Notes: generated by a model from the letters alone, not told the origin. DNA of 64,000 bases from Gammaproteobacteria bacterium (GCA_021773565.1 JAJFJZ010000005.1:62001-126000), one strand, 5' to 3'. Counted from the stretch's first letter, positions 16,357 to 25,194 are shown. Numbers and translations: made by a program.

Positions 16357-18588
16357 ATGGCACAAAAACGCAACTATTTGCTCGGCTATGGTGAACGCTT
16401 AACAACTGACGTGAAAATTTCGGCCGGTGGGGGTGAGAAAGTCCCTCCCTACAGTTTCGCAGAGGCGCGAAGTAGGCTTACACCCATGCTCAAAAAAATG
16501 ACAGAAGAACTTGTCGCACTCCCGGAAAAAACTTGTCCAAACGACCAAGCAGTTGCCTCCCTAACTTTACACCCTGAATATTACGCAAAGAGCTATTTTC
16601 CAGGCACGCTTTTACAACACGCAGGGCTTCGAGCGGTGGGCAGCCGAGCGGTCAAGGTGACACCCCAGAAACGCAGTCGTGACCGCAATCCTGAAGAGAG
16701 TGTAACGACGGAATTTTTCATTGCCGGACCTAGATCATCCTTTTTTAGATTTGCTGAAGCGCTACCAAATTGGACACCTTTGGAATACGGTGCCAACCAA
16801 CTTCCCGCAATAGAGACTGTATCGATATTCGAATCCGAGCAAAGAATTCGTCCTCTAAGACAAGGGGAAGGTGAAATACCCCTCGAAATTGTTCTGCATG
16901 CTGGTGAAAATTTGCATGATCGCTTTATCCTTGCTGGTTTCCAGGATTACTTAGAAGAACTAGGCATCGCATCGGACATGAACCGCATGTTTTTTGCCGG
17001 AAAGCTCTGCTTCCTAAGGCTTCTCACAACAGAATTATTGGCTCATGAAGTAGCCAAATACTCCTTTCTCCGAGTTTTAAGGGAGATGCCAGGGCTTCGT
17101 ACCACCAGACCACTCCTACGAGGGAGACTCCCCCGACCTCGGGCTTTCAAGTTCCCCGTAGAGGGTCCACTAGACCAGAGTGTACGCGTTGCTGTCCTGG
17201 ATGGTGGAGTCCCTGAATCAAGCCCACTAATAGGATGGGTCAATCCTGTGGAAGCACCAGGGGTAGGTGAGCCAGACCTTGACCTGCTCTGGCACGGAGA
17301 AACAGTCACCTCTGCTTTATTGTTTGGCTCAGTCTCAAATGGTCAAGCAAGTAGGCCACTATGCCGCGTGGACCATCACCGCATTTTGGATAAAAAATCA
17401 GAAACAGACCCGTTTGAACTATACGAAGTACTAGAACGTGTAAAGTCAGTTTTAAATCAGGGCAACTATGAGTTCATCAATATAAGCCTGGGGCCGACGC
17501 TTCCTGTAGATGATGAAGAAGTTCACGCTTGGACCGCTGTACTCGACGAACATTTGGCTGATGGTAGATGCCTGATAAGCATCGCAGCCGGAAATACCGG
17601 AGATCAGCCGGATGATCCTTTACTTCAAACAAGGCGTGTACAGGTGCCATCAGACTGTGTTAACGCACTTACAGTTGGCGCCAGCAATAGCCTTTCAGGA
17701 ACAGACGGCAGAGCGCCATATAGCTCGAAAGGACCGGGACGATCACCCGGTATTGTAAAACCCGACTTAATTGCATTCGGTGGGGGTAAAGATCCGTTTT
17801 GGGTTAGCGATCCTGACACAGATGGACAAGCCATCGCCACCGCTGGAACCAGCTATGCTGCTCCCGCCGCTATGAGAGCAGGAGTGGCTGCCCGCACACA
17901 GTTTGGTAGCGTATTAACACCGCTCGCTATTAAGGCTCTCCTGGTTCACAGCACCGTCAACGGAGGGTATTCGCAAGAAGACGTGGGATGGGGAATACTT
18001 CCAAACAACCTGGACGAGTTGGTAGTCTGTCCGGATGGTTGCGTTAGGGTAGTTTATCAAGACGAAATAACCGCATCGCAATATCGCCGAATACGAATTC
18101 CACTTCCACCGAACGAATTGACGGGAAAAGTATACATCACAGCAACTTTTTGCTACGCAACACAGGTGGATCCCGAGCATCCCGGCAACTATACCAAGAG
18201 CGGCCTATCTGTTGTGTTCAGGCCTGATAAAGCAAAATTTAGCAGAGACGAAGCAGTGCATGCAGATAGTGCGGCTTTCTTCCAACCAGCCAAACTTTAC
18301 AACACCGAACAAAACCTGCGTACTGACGCACACAAATGGGAAACATGTTTGCACAGGCGTGTTGGCAAGTTGGCGAAAAGCTTGAACGAACCTGTGCTGG
18401 ATATTCACTACAATGCGCGATCAGAAGGAAGGGGGGACTCAAGTGCAGAAAAGATTCGCTACGCACTGATCGTTACCGTGGAAGCTCCCAAAGTAAAGGA
18501 TCTTTATGATCGCGTGGTACGGGAATATAGGACGCAACTACAACCACTGACACCAGTTATCGACATCCCAATTCAACCAACACTCTGA
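16357..18588 (+). CDS. Subtilisin-like serine protease, IetS-like
   Basis: A 743-residue S8-family protease encoded directly after the ATPase. The catalytic triad is intact: Asp282 in VAVLDGGV, His313 in LWHGETVTSALLFG and Ser499 in TAGTSYAAPAAM, with the oxyanion Asn413 in IAAGNTG. There is no signal peptide, so it acts inside the cell, unlike most subtilases. About 270 residues precede the catalytic domain and about 200 follow; these are probably recognition or partner-binding regions. In the IetAS precedent the protease is the toxic effector and the ATPase partner its controller. The natural target and trigger are not known from the sequence. Confidence 0.85.
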   Translation: MAQKRNYLLGYGERLTTDVKISAGGGEKVPPYSFAEARSRLTPMLKKMTEELVALPEKTCPNDQAVASLTLHPEYYAKSYFPGTLLQHAGLRAVGSRAVKVTPQKRSRDRNPEESVTTEFFIAGPRSSFFRFAEALPNWTPLEYGANQLPAIETVSIFESEQRIRPLRQGEGEIPLEIVLHAGENLHDRFILAGFQDYLEELGIASDMNRMFFAGKLCFLRLLTTELLAHEVAKYSFLRVLREMPGLRTTRPLLRGRLPRPRAFKFPVEGPLDQSVRVAVLDGGVPESSPLIGWVNPVEAPGVGEPDLDLLWHGETVTSALLFGSVSNGQASRPLCRVDHHRILDKKSETDPFELYEVLERVKSVLNQGNYEFINISLGPTLPVDDEEVHAWTAVLDEHLADGRCLISIAAGNTGDQPDDPLLQTRRVQVPSDCVNALTVGASNSLSGTDGRAPYSSKGPGRSPGIVKPDLIAFGGGKDPFWVSDPDTDGQAIATAGTSYAAPAAMRAGVAARTQFGSVLTPLAIKALLVHSTVNGGYSQEDVGWGILPNNLDELVVCPDGCVRVVYQDEITASQYRRIRIPLPPNELTGKVYITATFCYATQVDPEHPGNYTKSGLSVVFRPDKAKFSRDEAVHADSAAFFQPAKLYNTEQNLRTDAHKWETCLHRRVGKLAKSLNEPVLDIHYNARSEGRGDSSAEKIRYALIVTVEAPKVKDLYDRVVREYRTQLQPLTPVIDIPIQPTL

Positions 18589-18598
18589 TACATCACTA

Positions 18599-18612
18599 AA
18601 TTGCAATTGCAA
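18599..18612. promoter_or_regulatory. Palindromic element ahead of the 65-residue gene
   Basis: TTGCAATTGCAA (18601-18612) is a perfect 12-bp palindrome abutting the AAAAAGGAG ribosome-binding region of the gene at 18626. Its core is shared with the palindrome at 14549. Confidence 0.4.
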
Positions 18613-18625
18613 AAAGGAGAGGCAA

Positions 18626-18823
18626 ATGCCTAAGAAACTAACCAGCGGATTAAAACCTGGCAACAAAGCTCCTGCTTCGGGTCAATACCAACAAATTGGT
18701 CCCAGAGGAGGAAAGGGACGTGAGGTCACTACAGTGAAAGGAGAACCTCTGCCACCAAGTACAAGTTCTGGCAGCACTTACACACTTGTCGATCCAACAA
18801 AGAACAAATCAGGCAAAAGCTAA
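18626..18823 (+). CDS. Small YjzC-like protein
   Basis: A 65-residue basic protein with a clear AAGGAGAGG ahead of the ATG. The pattern SGLKPGNKAPASGQYQQIGPRGG followed by VKGEPLPP and TYTLVDPTKNK resembles small proteins annotated YjzC-like or hypothetical and found widely in proteobacteria. Residues KPG-APASGQY and LPP are the most family-like. Function is unknown. It follows the protease by 37 bp and so may belong to the same transcript. Confidence 0.65.
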   Translation: MPKKLTSGLKPGNKAPASGQYQQIGPRGGKGREVTTVKGEPLPPSTSSGSTYTLVDPTKNKSGKS

Positions 18824-18880
18824 CCTCCATGTTCAACAAGCCGTTGAGTTCGTGACAAGCCCATTGCGGAGTGATGGCCT

Positions 18881-19087
18881 GTGATAGATCCTTCTTGGGT
18901 AACTGCCTTCGGATTGGCGTTAGATATCGGCGGCTTCATACTAATCTTCATGTATGGCGGTCTCAGCGTAAACCAATCGAATATTGTAGGAGAGCATGAA
19001 CCTGGATCTAACAAGTGGCTACGGGGGGTAGGTTTCTTTATGGTAATTGTGGGGTTCCTATCTCAGATATATGGTGCATTGAGCTAA
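18881..19087 (+). CDS. Small two-helix membrane protein
   Basis: A 68-residue protein starting at GTG, with GGAG nine bases ahead. It has two hydrophobic helices (about residues 7-25, FGLALDIGGFILIFMYGGL, and 49-66, GVGFFMVIVGFLSQIYGAL) joined by a hydrophilic loop of about 23 residues. No family recognised. It lies between the IetAS-like pair and a DUF5677-like gene, so it may belong to the island's cargo. It could equally be a general small membrane protein. Confidence 0.6.
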   Translation: MIDPSWVTAFGLALDIGGFILIFMYGGLSVNQSNIVGEHEPGSNKWLRGVGFFMVIVGFLSQIYGALS

Positions 19088-19202
19088 TTAGGGGCCATTT
19101 CAAAATGTTGTATAGAGGCATGATTGCACTTATAGCTAAAAATGAATATTTGGCCAATGGGCATATTAGCGTCAAATTCTCGAATGCTAGGTGGGGAAAC
19201 AG

Positions 19203-20027
19203 ATGAAAGAAGAAACTCTAGCTAGTGACACTTTCAAAGACCTAAATATTTCAGTAGGTCAACTCGAACGAGTGCTGATGCTGCAGTTAGAAAACCTACC
19301 TAAAAGAATACCGCCATTTGTGAACAAAACAATTTATGATTGGGCGGGTGCTTCTCTAAGCGGAAGTAGAGAATTATTTGATACAAACTCATCAACGTTC
19401 GTTGCAGAACTTGCTACTCTCGCGAGAATGCACTTCGAGAATTGCGTAAACAGTGTTTGGTTACTTCAGAAAAAAACTAGAGCCCGATATGCAAGTTTCG
19501 TATTTTCTAGCATAGATGAAGACGAAAGATCGGCGGGTTGGATCTCAAAAATAGTTAAGGGTTCAAACTCCATTTACTCTCGAGATGCTATAGGGGAGCT
19601 TAGTGCGATAAAATCGAAACCAAAGGATAAATTAGCGTACGCAAAAACTCTTCGCCTGAACATAAATCAGATACCTCGCTACCCCAACCTGAGAGACCGA
19701 TGTACCGAAATTGGAGAGTACTGGGAATACGGTTACATTACCCGTTATCGACAAGCCGCTGGATGGTCACACGGAAACATCAACACTCTCATACACTTCC
19801 CGAACTCCCCATTTATGAGCGATGACACGCATGGAACAGGGTTACGTATTTTCGAATCGATACGCATGTACATATGGGAGGTCTTGGTTCTATGGAATCT
19901 TGTTCGGGAAATAGATGAGATCATCGGAGGGAATAAATATACCAAGAGATTGGAGCGGATTAACGAACGCATCTCAATAGCAGTCGAATCCAATATGATT
20001 TTTAGTGATCACATCGGAAAATACTGA
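19203..20027 (+). CDS. DUF5677-like hypothetical protein
   Basis: A 274-residue soluble, largely helical protein. The ATG at 19203 is preferred to an in-frame GTG at 19191 because the GTGGGG around the latter works as its ribosome-binding site. Two segments fit the DUF5677/abortive-infection-associated pattern: ELATLARMHFENCVNSVWLL (about residues 68-87) and YRQAAGWSHGNINTL (about 183-197). SHGN-type motifs in helical bundles occur in several defence-linked families. It is the last gene before attR. Function unknown; a role as a third component or an independent defence gene is inference. Confidence 0.6.
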   Translation: MKEETLASDTFKDLNISVGQLERVLMLQLENLPKRIPPFVNKTIYDWAGASLSGSRELFDTNSSTFVAELATLARMHFENCVNSVWLLQKKTRARYASFVFSSIDEDERSAGWISKIVKGSNSIYSRDAIGELSAIKSKPKDKLAYAKTLRLNINQIPRYPNLRDRCTEIGEYWEYGYITRYRQAAGWSHGNINTLIHFPNSPFMSDDTHGTGLRIFESIRMYIWEVLVLWNLVREIDEIIGGNKYTKRLERINERISIAVESNMIFSDHIGKY

Positions 20028-20187
20028 ATTGGACAACTGAAAATGACCGCAGTTGATAGTAAACCTTCACGAATCCTATTAAGATGAAAAGTGGCCTAAC
20101 CATAGTATGCTCACGCATGTAGAATGCGAATTAGGACACGATTGAGGCACTGAACTAGCCAAATGCTTGATAACAAAAGAGATACGT

Positions 20188-20216
20188 CGGGTTCAATTCC
20201 CGCCGCCTCCACCAAA
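20188..20216 (+). repeat. attR: 29-bp repeat of the ssrA 3' end
   Basis: Identical to 10226-10254. No other part of tmRNA is duplicated here. The bases that follow are the original downstream flank of ssrA, including its terminator. Confidence 0.93.
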
Positions 20217-20221
20217 TTGAG

Positions 20222-20250
20222 AAGGCTCACCGAGAGGTGGGCCTTTTTTA
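20222..20250 (+). terminator. Original ssrA terminator, displaced by the island
   Basis: AAGGCTCACC / GGTGGGCCTT form a 10-bp stem (one G-U) with a four-base GAGA loop, followed by a run of six T. It starts six bases after attR. In the un-integrated chromosome it would sit directly behind tmRNA; now it is 10 kb away. Confidence 0.85.
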
Positions 20251-20560
20251 TTTTTGGGGTCGCGTGGGGATACAACCCGCGGGACGAGGGGTGAGAACGG
20301 AGATGTGAAAGCCAACAGTTTAGTACTGTCACTGGAAAAACGAAATTGATTGCACAAGAAATGAGCGAGTGAAAATTGTCGTTGTCGAGGCTTTGCTTCG
20401 ATTTAGGGTCGTCAGCTCTGGCTACACAAAGAATGTTTCTTTTATCACTCATAGCGTGGTCATGACTCTCACGAGCAATCTGCCAAACTAGAAATTTATC
20501 AATCCCGCAATATTCATAATGCTGGAGAGAAGTCCATGCTGTTGCGGGAGATCCTTGATG
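20251..20560. other. 310-bp gap after the island, no gene seen
   Basis: Nothing gene-like is visible. A minus-strand frame crossing attR (20111-20452) contains VEAAGIEP, a known spurious translation of tRNA or tmRNA 3' ends, so it is not a gene. Confidence 0.7.
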
Positions 20561-22537
20561 CTATAAAACCTGCAATCCCAACGATTGGAGATACTCATAA
20601 GTGGGATCATAGAAAGTTGCGTCGCGGGTTGGATCGTCCGATGAGCCTTCAGGAATGAATATGACCATCCCCTGCCGTGCTCTAGTCAGCAGTACACGAT
20701 AAGAGTTCTTCAAAAAGAGTCGATCTTCTTCTTTGTTGATCATCTGCCATTTTGTACCTTTGAACTTACGGTAAACCCAGTCATTTTTGGTGGGGTAGAG
20801 ATTCCCATCCCAAGCTAGACAGACCCAGTCCAGCTCCAACCCCTGGATGTCGAACTCGGTCGCTACATCTTCCAAGTAGTATGAAGATCTAACATCTTCG
20901 TCGTTTTCCAGAAACCAATTCACCGGATCTATTTGGGCTTTTAGGTTCAACCCTAGTGGTTTCAACCTGTAGGCACCAGATGAAGCTACGATACCGTATC
21001 GTTCAGTTCCCCGTGCTTTCGTTCTCAGCCAGCGTCGAGCGCTCTCTAGGTTGCGTGTAATTACTATTGGATAACGGTTTTGTAGCAACTCAACATATTG
21101 TCGCGCCTCGTCATCCCTCCTATCTAAAATGGACTTTATACAATCTGATACTTTCTCCGCACGAAAAGACCGAATCGACACTGCCAAATGAAGATTATCA
21201 ATCATTGTCAATCTCAATGGGTCGATTTTTGCGTAAAGATCTTCGCCATGATTATATTCATGGGCCTTAAGCTGGCCTGACACATAAACATCCCATCCAG
21301 GATATTTGTTGACTAATGCGTCAAACCATTCCGACAAACCAGCTTCACCGGTATTAATTTCCTGTCCACCACCGACAAGACAGACAATGACCGCATAACC
21401 TTCATGGCGATCCATAACGCTGATTAAAAACTCCGGTTCCGACATATCGAAATCAGAATTCTTGTCTCGGCCCCTCATGAAATTGACAGCTTTACCTTTT
21501 GTCCAGGCGCGCTGTGCCTCATCAAAGACAACGACACGTTCAGGCTGAGGATTCGGGTCTCTCAGTGCTTCATCACGGAAATGATGAATAGGCTGAATGA
21601 ACTCTTGCGCCTCAGTGCGAGCTGACTTCTTGGTTAGCTTAATGCCTAGTTCTTCCGCAGCTGCGACCTTATCGCGAACCAACGCCTCGCGGAGTACCTG
21701 CACCAGCGGACCATTGCCCGACAGAAACACCGCGTGCTCATCCTTGTGCGCATCCTGACGTTCAATGGCTATATTTAAACCAGCTAACGTCTTACCCGAG
21801 CCTGGTACACCGGTCACAAAGCAAATGGCCTTGCGATTGGTTTGTTTAACACCGTCAATAACCGTATCAATCTCCTGGGTAGTTTTCGTCAGGTTTATCG
21901 CGCCTGCATCTGAGCGAGAAATATCCTGTACATCATGATTTCGGTATAGGGCCTGTGCGGCTTCAATGATTGTAGGCGTGGGCTTATAACCAGCCGACTC
22001 CCATTCAATGGCGTCGAAAACAAGAGTCGCCAATTGCGAAGCTACTGCTGAGATGACTTCTAGCAGGTTTTGATCGTTAGCCCGCAGGGGTGCGTAGAGC
22101 TGACCACCCTGATCTTCTAAAGCCGCTAATTCTGCCGGCGCCCTAGTTGCCACAACAATAGGGACAATGGTTTTGTTGTGAGAGCCTGAATGGAAATTCT
22201 TGAGGTCCAGGCCATAGTCCAATGCCTGATCTGAGGCATACTTAGTATATTGTTTTTCACCCACTTTGAATTCCAGCACAAGCACAATGCCGCGATGCAA
22301 TAGCACAACATCTGCCCGCTTTCCCATACGAGGGATACTGAATTCGAAGAATAGGTGGCCTTGGAAACTTGGTTCATTCTGAAATAGGTTTCTGAACAAG
22401 CGAATTTCATCGATCCAAGCATTTCTCTGTCGAAACTCTAGTTCATGTGGATGATTTAACGTCAATGCGCCGAGTATGGCGTCATCAGAATCGCATAGAA
22501 ATCTATGGACGGAAGCGGAGTAATATGAACGTTTCAT
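20561..22537 (-). CDS. PD-(D/E)XK nuclease fused to DUF2075 helicase
   Basis: A 658-residue two-part protein. The N-terminal region has the nuclease pattern RADVVLLHRGIVLVLEFKVG (D76, E89, K91). The second part is the DUF2075 (Schlafen group 3-like) P-loop ATPase/helicase, with Walker A GVPGSGKT (243-250), Walker B VVVFDEAQ (335-342), and late helicase motifs such as IQGLELDWVCLAW and NSYRVLLTRARQGMVIFIP. Proteins of this layout are common in defence islands and may act on foreign nucleic acid, though the activity is not established from sequence. It lies beside a broken McrB-like gene and an XRE regulator on the same strand, just outside attR. Confidence 0.85.
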   Translation of the reverse strand: MKRSYYSASVHRFLCDSDDAILGALTLNHPHELEFRQRNAWIDEIRLFRNLFQNEPSFQGHLFFEFSIPRMGKRADVVLLHRGIVLVLEFKVGEKQYTKYASDQALDYGLDLKNFHSGSHNKTIVPIVVATRAPAELAALEDQGGQLYAPLRANDQNLLEVISAVASQLATLVFDAIEWESAGYKPTPTIIEAAQALYRNHDVQDISRSDAGAINLTKTTQEIDTVIDGVKQTNRKAICFVTGVPGSGKTLAGLNIAIERQDAHKDEHAVFLSGNGPLVQVLREALVRDKVAAAEELGIKLTKKSARTEAQEFIQPIHHFRDEALRDPNPQPERVVVFDEAQRAWTKGKAVNFMRGRDKNSDFDMSEPEFLISVMDRHEGYAVIVCLVGGGQEINTGEAGLSEWFDALVNKYPGWDVYVSGQLKAHEYNHGEDLYAKIDPLRLTMIDNLHLAVSIRSFRAEKVSDCIKSILDRRDDEARQYVELLQNRYPIVITRNLESARRWLRTKARGTERYGIVASSGAYRLKPLGLNLKAQIDPVNWFLENDEDVRSSYYLEDVATEFDIQGLELDWVCLAWDGNLYPTKNDWVYRKFKGTKWQMINKEEDRLFLKNSYRVLLTRARQGMVIFIPEGSSDDPTRDATFYDPTYEYLQSLGLQVL

Positions 22538-22680
22538 GCTCTAACAATTCTTTAGAGTAATACGAGACGGAGTCACTCTATTCAACGTCCCGTCTATTAT
22601 TTGAGTCTTCACCAGGAACAAGTGGTTTGATGTTAGTTAATCTACACACCACTATTACGCGACCTCTTCATCCAGATTTC

Positions 22681-23013
22681 CTACATCGCCCTTCGATTGA
22701 ATAAAATCAGACAGAGGGCGAAAGGCTTTAAATTGTGCATCGCTAAGAGATGGAACCACATCACTTCCGCCATTAACCTATTAACGTCGTGACTTGTCGG
22801 TTGAAATTGACTCTCCAATCTCGACATGAAATTGCCTTCACCATAGGCTAGATTTTCAACAAAATACGTTTGTAGAGCATCCAAATTTTCATCAGTCCAC
22901 AAGTCGTCATCGCTGAATACTGATCCATTCCCTAACAATACAATTTGTTTCCAGTACTCGGCCGCCTCAATAATGGGCTCGATATTCCACGCGTGATGAA
23001 ATCTGCCCATCAT
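22681..23013 (-). pseudogene. Truncated McrB-like AAA protein, N-terminal fragment
   Basis: 110 residues that resemble the N-terminal region of McrB-family ATPases: FHHAWNIEPIIEAAEYWK, then LLGNGSVFSDDDLWT, LDALQTYFVEN and LMAEVMWFHLLAM. The P-loop domain that should follow is absent. Near the 3' end another frame reads SLSDAQFKAFRPLSDFIQ and ends EEVA-stop at about 22662, also protein-like. This suggests a deletion that joined two gene parts. The start overlaps the stop of the XRE gene by one base (TGATG), so the two were once a coupled operon. Confidence 0.55.
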
Positions 23014-23234
23014 CAGAGTTCCTTCATTAATTCAGAAATGGAAATTCCAAGAGCTTCTGCAAGCACCTTTATATTGAGGAGGGAAACGTTTCGAACACCA
23101 CGCTCAATGCCGCTAATGTATGTACGGTCAAGGCCGCAGTGTGCGGCGAACGCCTCTTGAGAGAGTTCTTTGGACAACCGAAGCGCTCGGACTCGAGCAC
23201 CAAATTGAACTAGCACTTTTTGTTCTTCTTTCAC
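23013..23234 (-). CDS. XRE-family transcriptional regulator
   Basis: A 73-residue single-domain Cro/C1-type helix-turn-helix protein. LGxSQEAFA-like [20 protein letters not shown] (about residues 23-42) is the DNA-binding unit, followed by [20 protein letters not shown] and ISISELM. The size and sequence resemble controller (C) proteins of restriction-modification systems. It leads the operon with the McrB-like fragment and probably the nuclease/helicase gene. It would bind the 113-bp gap shared with the divergent K+ channel gene. Confidence 0.88.
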   Translation of the reverse strand: MKEEQKVLVQFGARVRALRLSKELSQEAFAAHCGLDRTYISGIERGVRNVSLLNIKVLAEALGISISELMKEL

Positions 23235-23347
23235 AACCGCCAGGGTCGTGCAACTCAGACTTTAAGTCTACGGACTATGCGTCACAATGTTCGATGTCTA
23301 ATACCGATGTTGGTATAGTCTCAAATTCAATTGGGTAAACAATAATT

Positions 23348-24064
23348 ATGATATCAATAAGACGAATGCTCGACGATATTGACAGTACATCGGGGAAAAC
23401 CTTTACGTACGTAATTCAGTCACTGATAGTGCTTTCGCTGGTAACTTTCTCAATAGATACTCTCCCGGACCTGTCACCACAGACCAGGGAAATTCTCAGC
23501 CTTATAGAAATGATCACGGTGGGCATCTTTACCATCGAGTACATTCTGAGGTTGGCAGTTGCAGAAAAACGCAGCGAATTTGTATTCAGCTTCTATGGAA
23601 TAGTTGATCTGTTGGCGATTCTACCTTTCTATATTGCGTCCGGCCTGGATCTTAGAGCCATTAGAATATTCAGGCTGCTCCGTCTTCTGCGAATACTAAA
23701 GTTGGTAAAATACAATGCAGCGATTAGCAGATTTCGCAGAGCATTGGGCATTGCAAAAGAAGAGTTGTTGCTCTTTGGTATGGTGGCCGGAATATTGTTG
23801 TTTTTGTCAGCTGTCGGAATCTACTATTTCGAAAACGAAGTTCAACCCGAACACTTTAAATCAGTTTTCCACAGCATGTGGTGGGCAGTTACCACATTAA
23901 CTACGGTTGGCTATGGCGACATGTATCCAATTACTGCTGGTGGAAGAATATTCACATTCTTCGTATTGATGATTGGCCTGGGGATTGTCGCCGTTCCAAC
24001 GGGCTTGGTGGCATCTGCACTGTCTCAGGTAAGGGATGAGGATACCAGGGCGCAGCAAACATGA
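23348..24064 (+). CDS. Voltage-gated-type potassium channel
   Basis: A 238-residue inner-membrane ion channel. Six hydrophobic segments are visible. S4 carries regularly spaced arginines (LRAIRIFRLLRLLRILKLV, about residues 100-118), the voltage-sensor pattern. The pore loop is TTLTTVGYGD (about 184-193), the K+ selectivity signature. A short C-terminus follows S6, with no RCK or cyclic-nucleotide domain. Such channels set membrane potential or respond to osmotic conditions. It is divergent from the XRE gene. Nothing unusual in its size. Confidence 0.92.
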   Translation: MISIRRMLDDIDSTSGKTFTYVIQSLIVLSLVTFSIDTLPDLSPQTREILSLIEMITVGIFTIEYILRLAVAEKRSEFVFSFYGIVDLLAILPFYIASGLDLRAIRIFRLLRLLRILKLVKYNAAISRFRRALGIAKEELLLFGMVAGILLFLSAVGIYYFENEVQPEHFKSVFHSMWWAVTTLTTVGYGDMYPITAGGRIFTFFVLMIGLGIVAVPTGLVASALSQVRDEDTRAQQT

Positions 24065-24229
24065 GTTATAGCGGTCGCGCTCACATCCTCCTTATCGGAC
24101 AAAATTCACAAACCTTAAGTAGAACTGTTCCAAATTGGCTGTGAGCAGGCAATTTACTTGAACCCGTACACATTTTGCCCCCCCACATTATGATATTTTT
24201 CTCACTCTCAATAGCAAAAGTAGAAGACC

Positions 24230-24745
24230 GTGGCAGAAATAGAGCAAGGAATAATGGACGATTCACTTTCCCAGACGTCGGCGAGCCAACGTAAGTGGAA
24301 AAACTTCTTCGTAAAGCCCGGATACAAGATGGCTTACATCTGGCATCAGGCGCTTGGCGGCGTGTTTATTTTTGGTTTGGCGATCTTCCTGGTGAATTTT
24401 AAGTTGGCCGAAATAGACGTACTGATGAACCAGGAGCAGATGAGCGCACAGGCCACGTTTATGCAAGTAGACGCTCAGGTTCAGATCAATTGGTTATATG
24501 CTGAAATAGTCACTATTTTCATGGCCAGTTTCGCCATTCACGTGGTGTATGCATGTCTGTTAATGCTGTTGGTCACCCACAGGGTAACGGGTCCGGTGGT
24601 AGCGATACTGGATATCATCAAGCAATTTAGCAAAGGCAACTTCAGCTACCGGCGACCACTCAGAAACAACGACGAGCTGGTGCCTATTCACGAACAACTA
24701 CAGGAGCTCTCCGAGAGCCTTGTCGCAAAAGATCAGTCGAGCTAA
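24230..24745 (+). CDS. Membrane protein with HAMP-like domain
   Basis: A 171-residue protein with two transmembrane helices (about residues 41-59 and 98-120) around a periplasmic loop of about 40 residues. A HAMP-like linker follows (VTHRVTGPVVAILDIIKQFSKGNF to NDELVPIHEQLQELSESL). It ends there, with no kinase, cyclase or methyl-accepting domain. Orphan HAMP proteins of this kind can pair with separate signalling partners. The GTG at 24230 gives the full protein; an ATG at 24254 is an alternative. A pilin-like gene follows convergently, but a functional link is not shown. Confidence 0.65.
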   Translation: MAEIEQGIMDDSLSQTSASQRKWKNFFVKPGYKMAYIWHQALGGVFIFGLAIFLVNFKLAEIDVLMNQEQMSAQATFMQVDAQVQINWLYAEIVTIFMASFAIHVVYACLLMLLVTHRVTGPVVAILDIIKQFSKGNFSYRRPLRNNDELVPIHEQLQELSESLVAKDQSS

Positions 24746-25194
24746 GCCCTCCTCATACTGTTCCATCCCCTATCGTCTAACTCCGGCCTTCGCGAAACTT
24801 CGCAAGGCCGACCTTAGGTATAACCGGTCCGCAGACCAGGCACTTGTCTCTTATCCAGTCGGCACTTTCTCAACCCCCTTACACCGCGCTCTATCGTCTG
24901 CAGTGCTACAGATACATACAGGTAGCTCCAGCTATCGATGGCAGTCCATGCAGTTGGTGTATTCCCGCAGTCACACGTGCTCGTAACCACGCTTCAATCC
25001 GCACTTTTTATACCTCGCTTAGTGATACAAGCGACAAAAGTAATGCAGTTACAGGATTATGTTATTGGGGGGGTGACACCACGGTATTTGCACCGAGCAC
25101 CTGAAAAACACACATTAATGGTTATTGAACCGGGGGAAGGGCTGTTAAAGCCTGAGACGGATCCAGGACAAGTCAGCCTACTGCGACTTGCCTT
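24746..25194. other. 450-bp intergenic region, no clear gene
   Basis: A GGCCTT...AAGGCC inverted repeat at about 24783-24807 could terminate transcription from the HAMP gene. Several overlapping open frames exist on the plus strand, but none has a ribosome-binding site or recognisable content. Confidence 0.5.

Larger units (their letters stand above)
10226..20216. mobile_element. Integrative island in ssrA, satellite-like, carrying an IetAS-type module
   Basis: A 10-kb element bounded by identical 29-bp repeats that cover the 3' end of tmRNA. It encodes an HUH replication initiator of the P2 gpA type, an excisionase-like protein and a tyrosine integrase, and no capsid, portal, terminase or conjugation genes. 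That fits a phage satellite or mobilisable element rather than a prophage. The right half is a cargo of AAA+ ATPase, subtilisin-like protease and three unassigned genes. Base composition is visibly more AT-rich than the flanks, above all at 14.3-15.2 kb. The integrase lies inside the element, not beside an end. Confidence 0.88.

Noticed and set aside
10226-20216. Prophage
   Set aside because: No terminase, portal, capsid, tail or lysis genes; a satellite or mobilisable element fits better.
20111-20452. Minus-strand frame of 113 codons crossing attR
   Set aside because: It contains VEAAGIEP, the reverse translation of a tmRNA/tRNA 3' end, and has no start signal; it is a known type of false gene.
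24746-25194. Overlapping plus-strand frames between the HAMP protein and the pilin
   Set aside because: Three frames compete without a ribosome-binding site or motif; I looked for a pilin remnant and could not support one.
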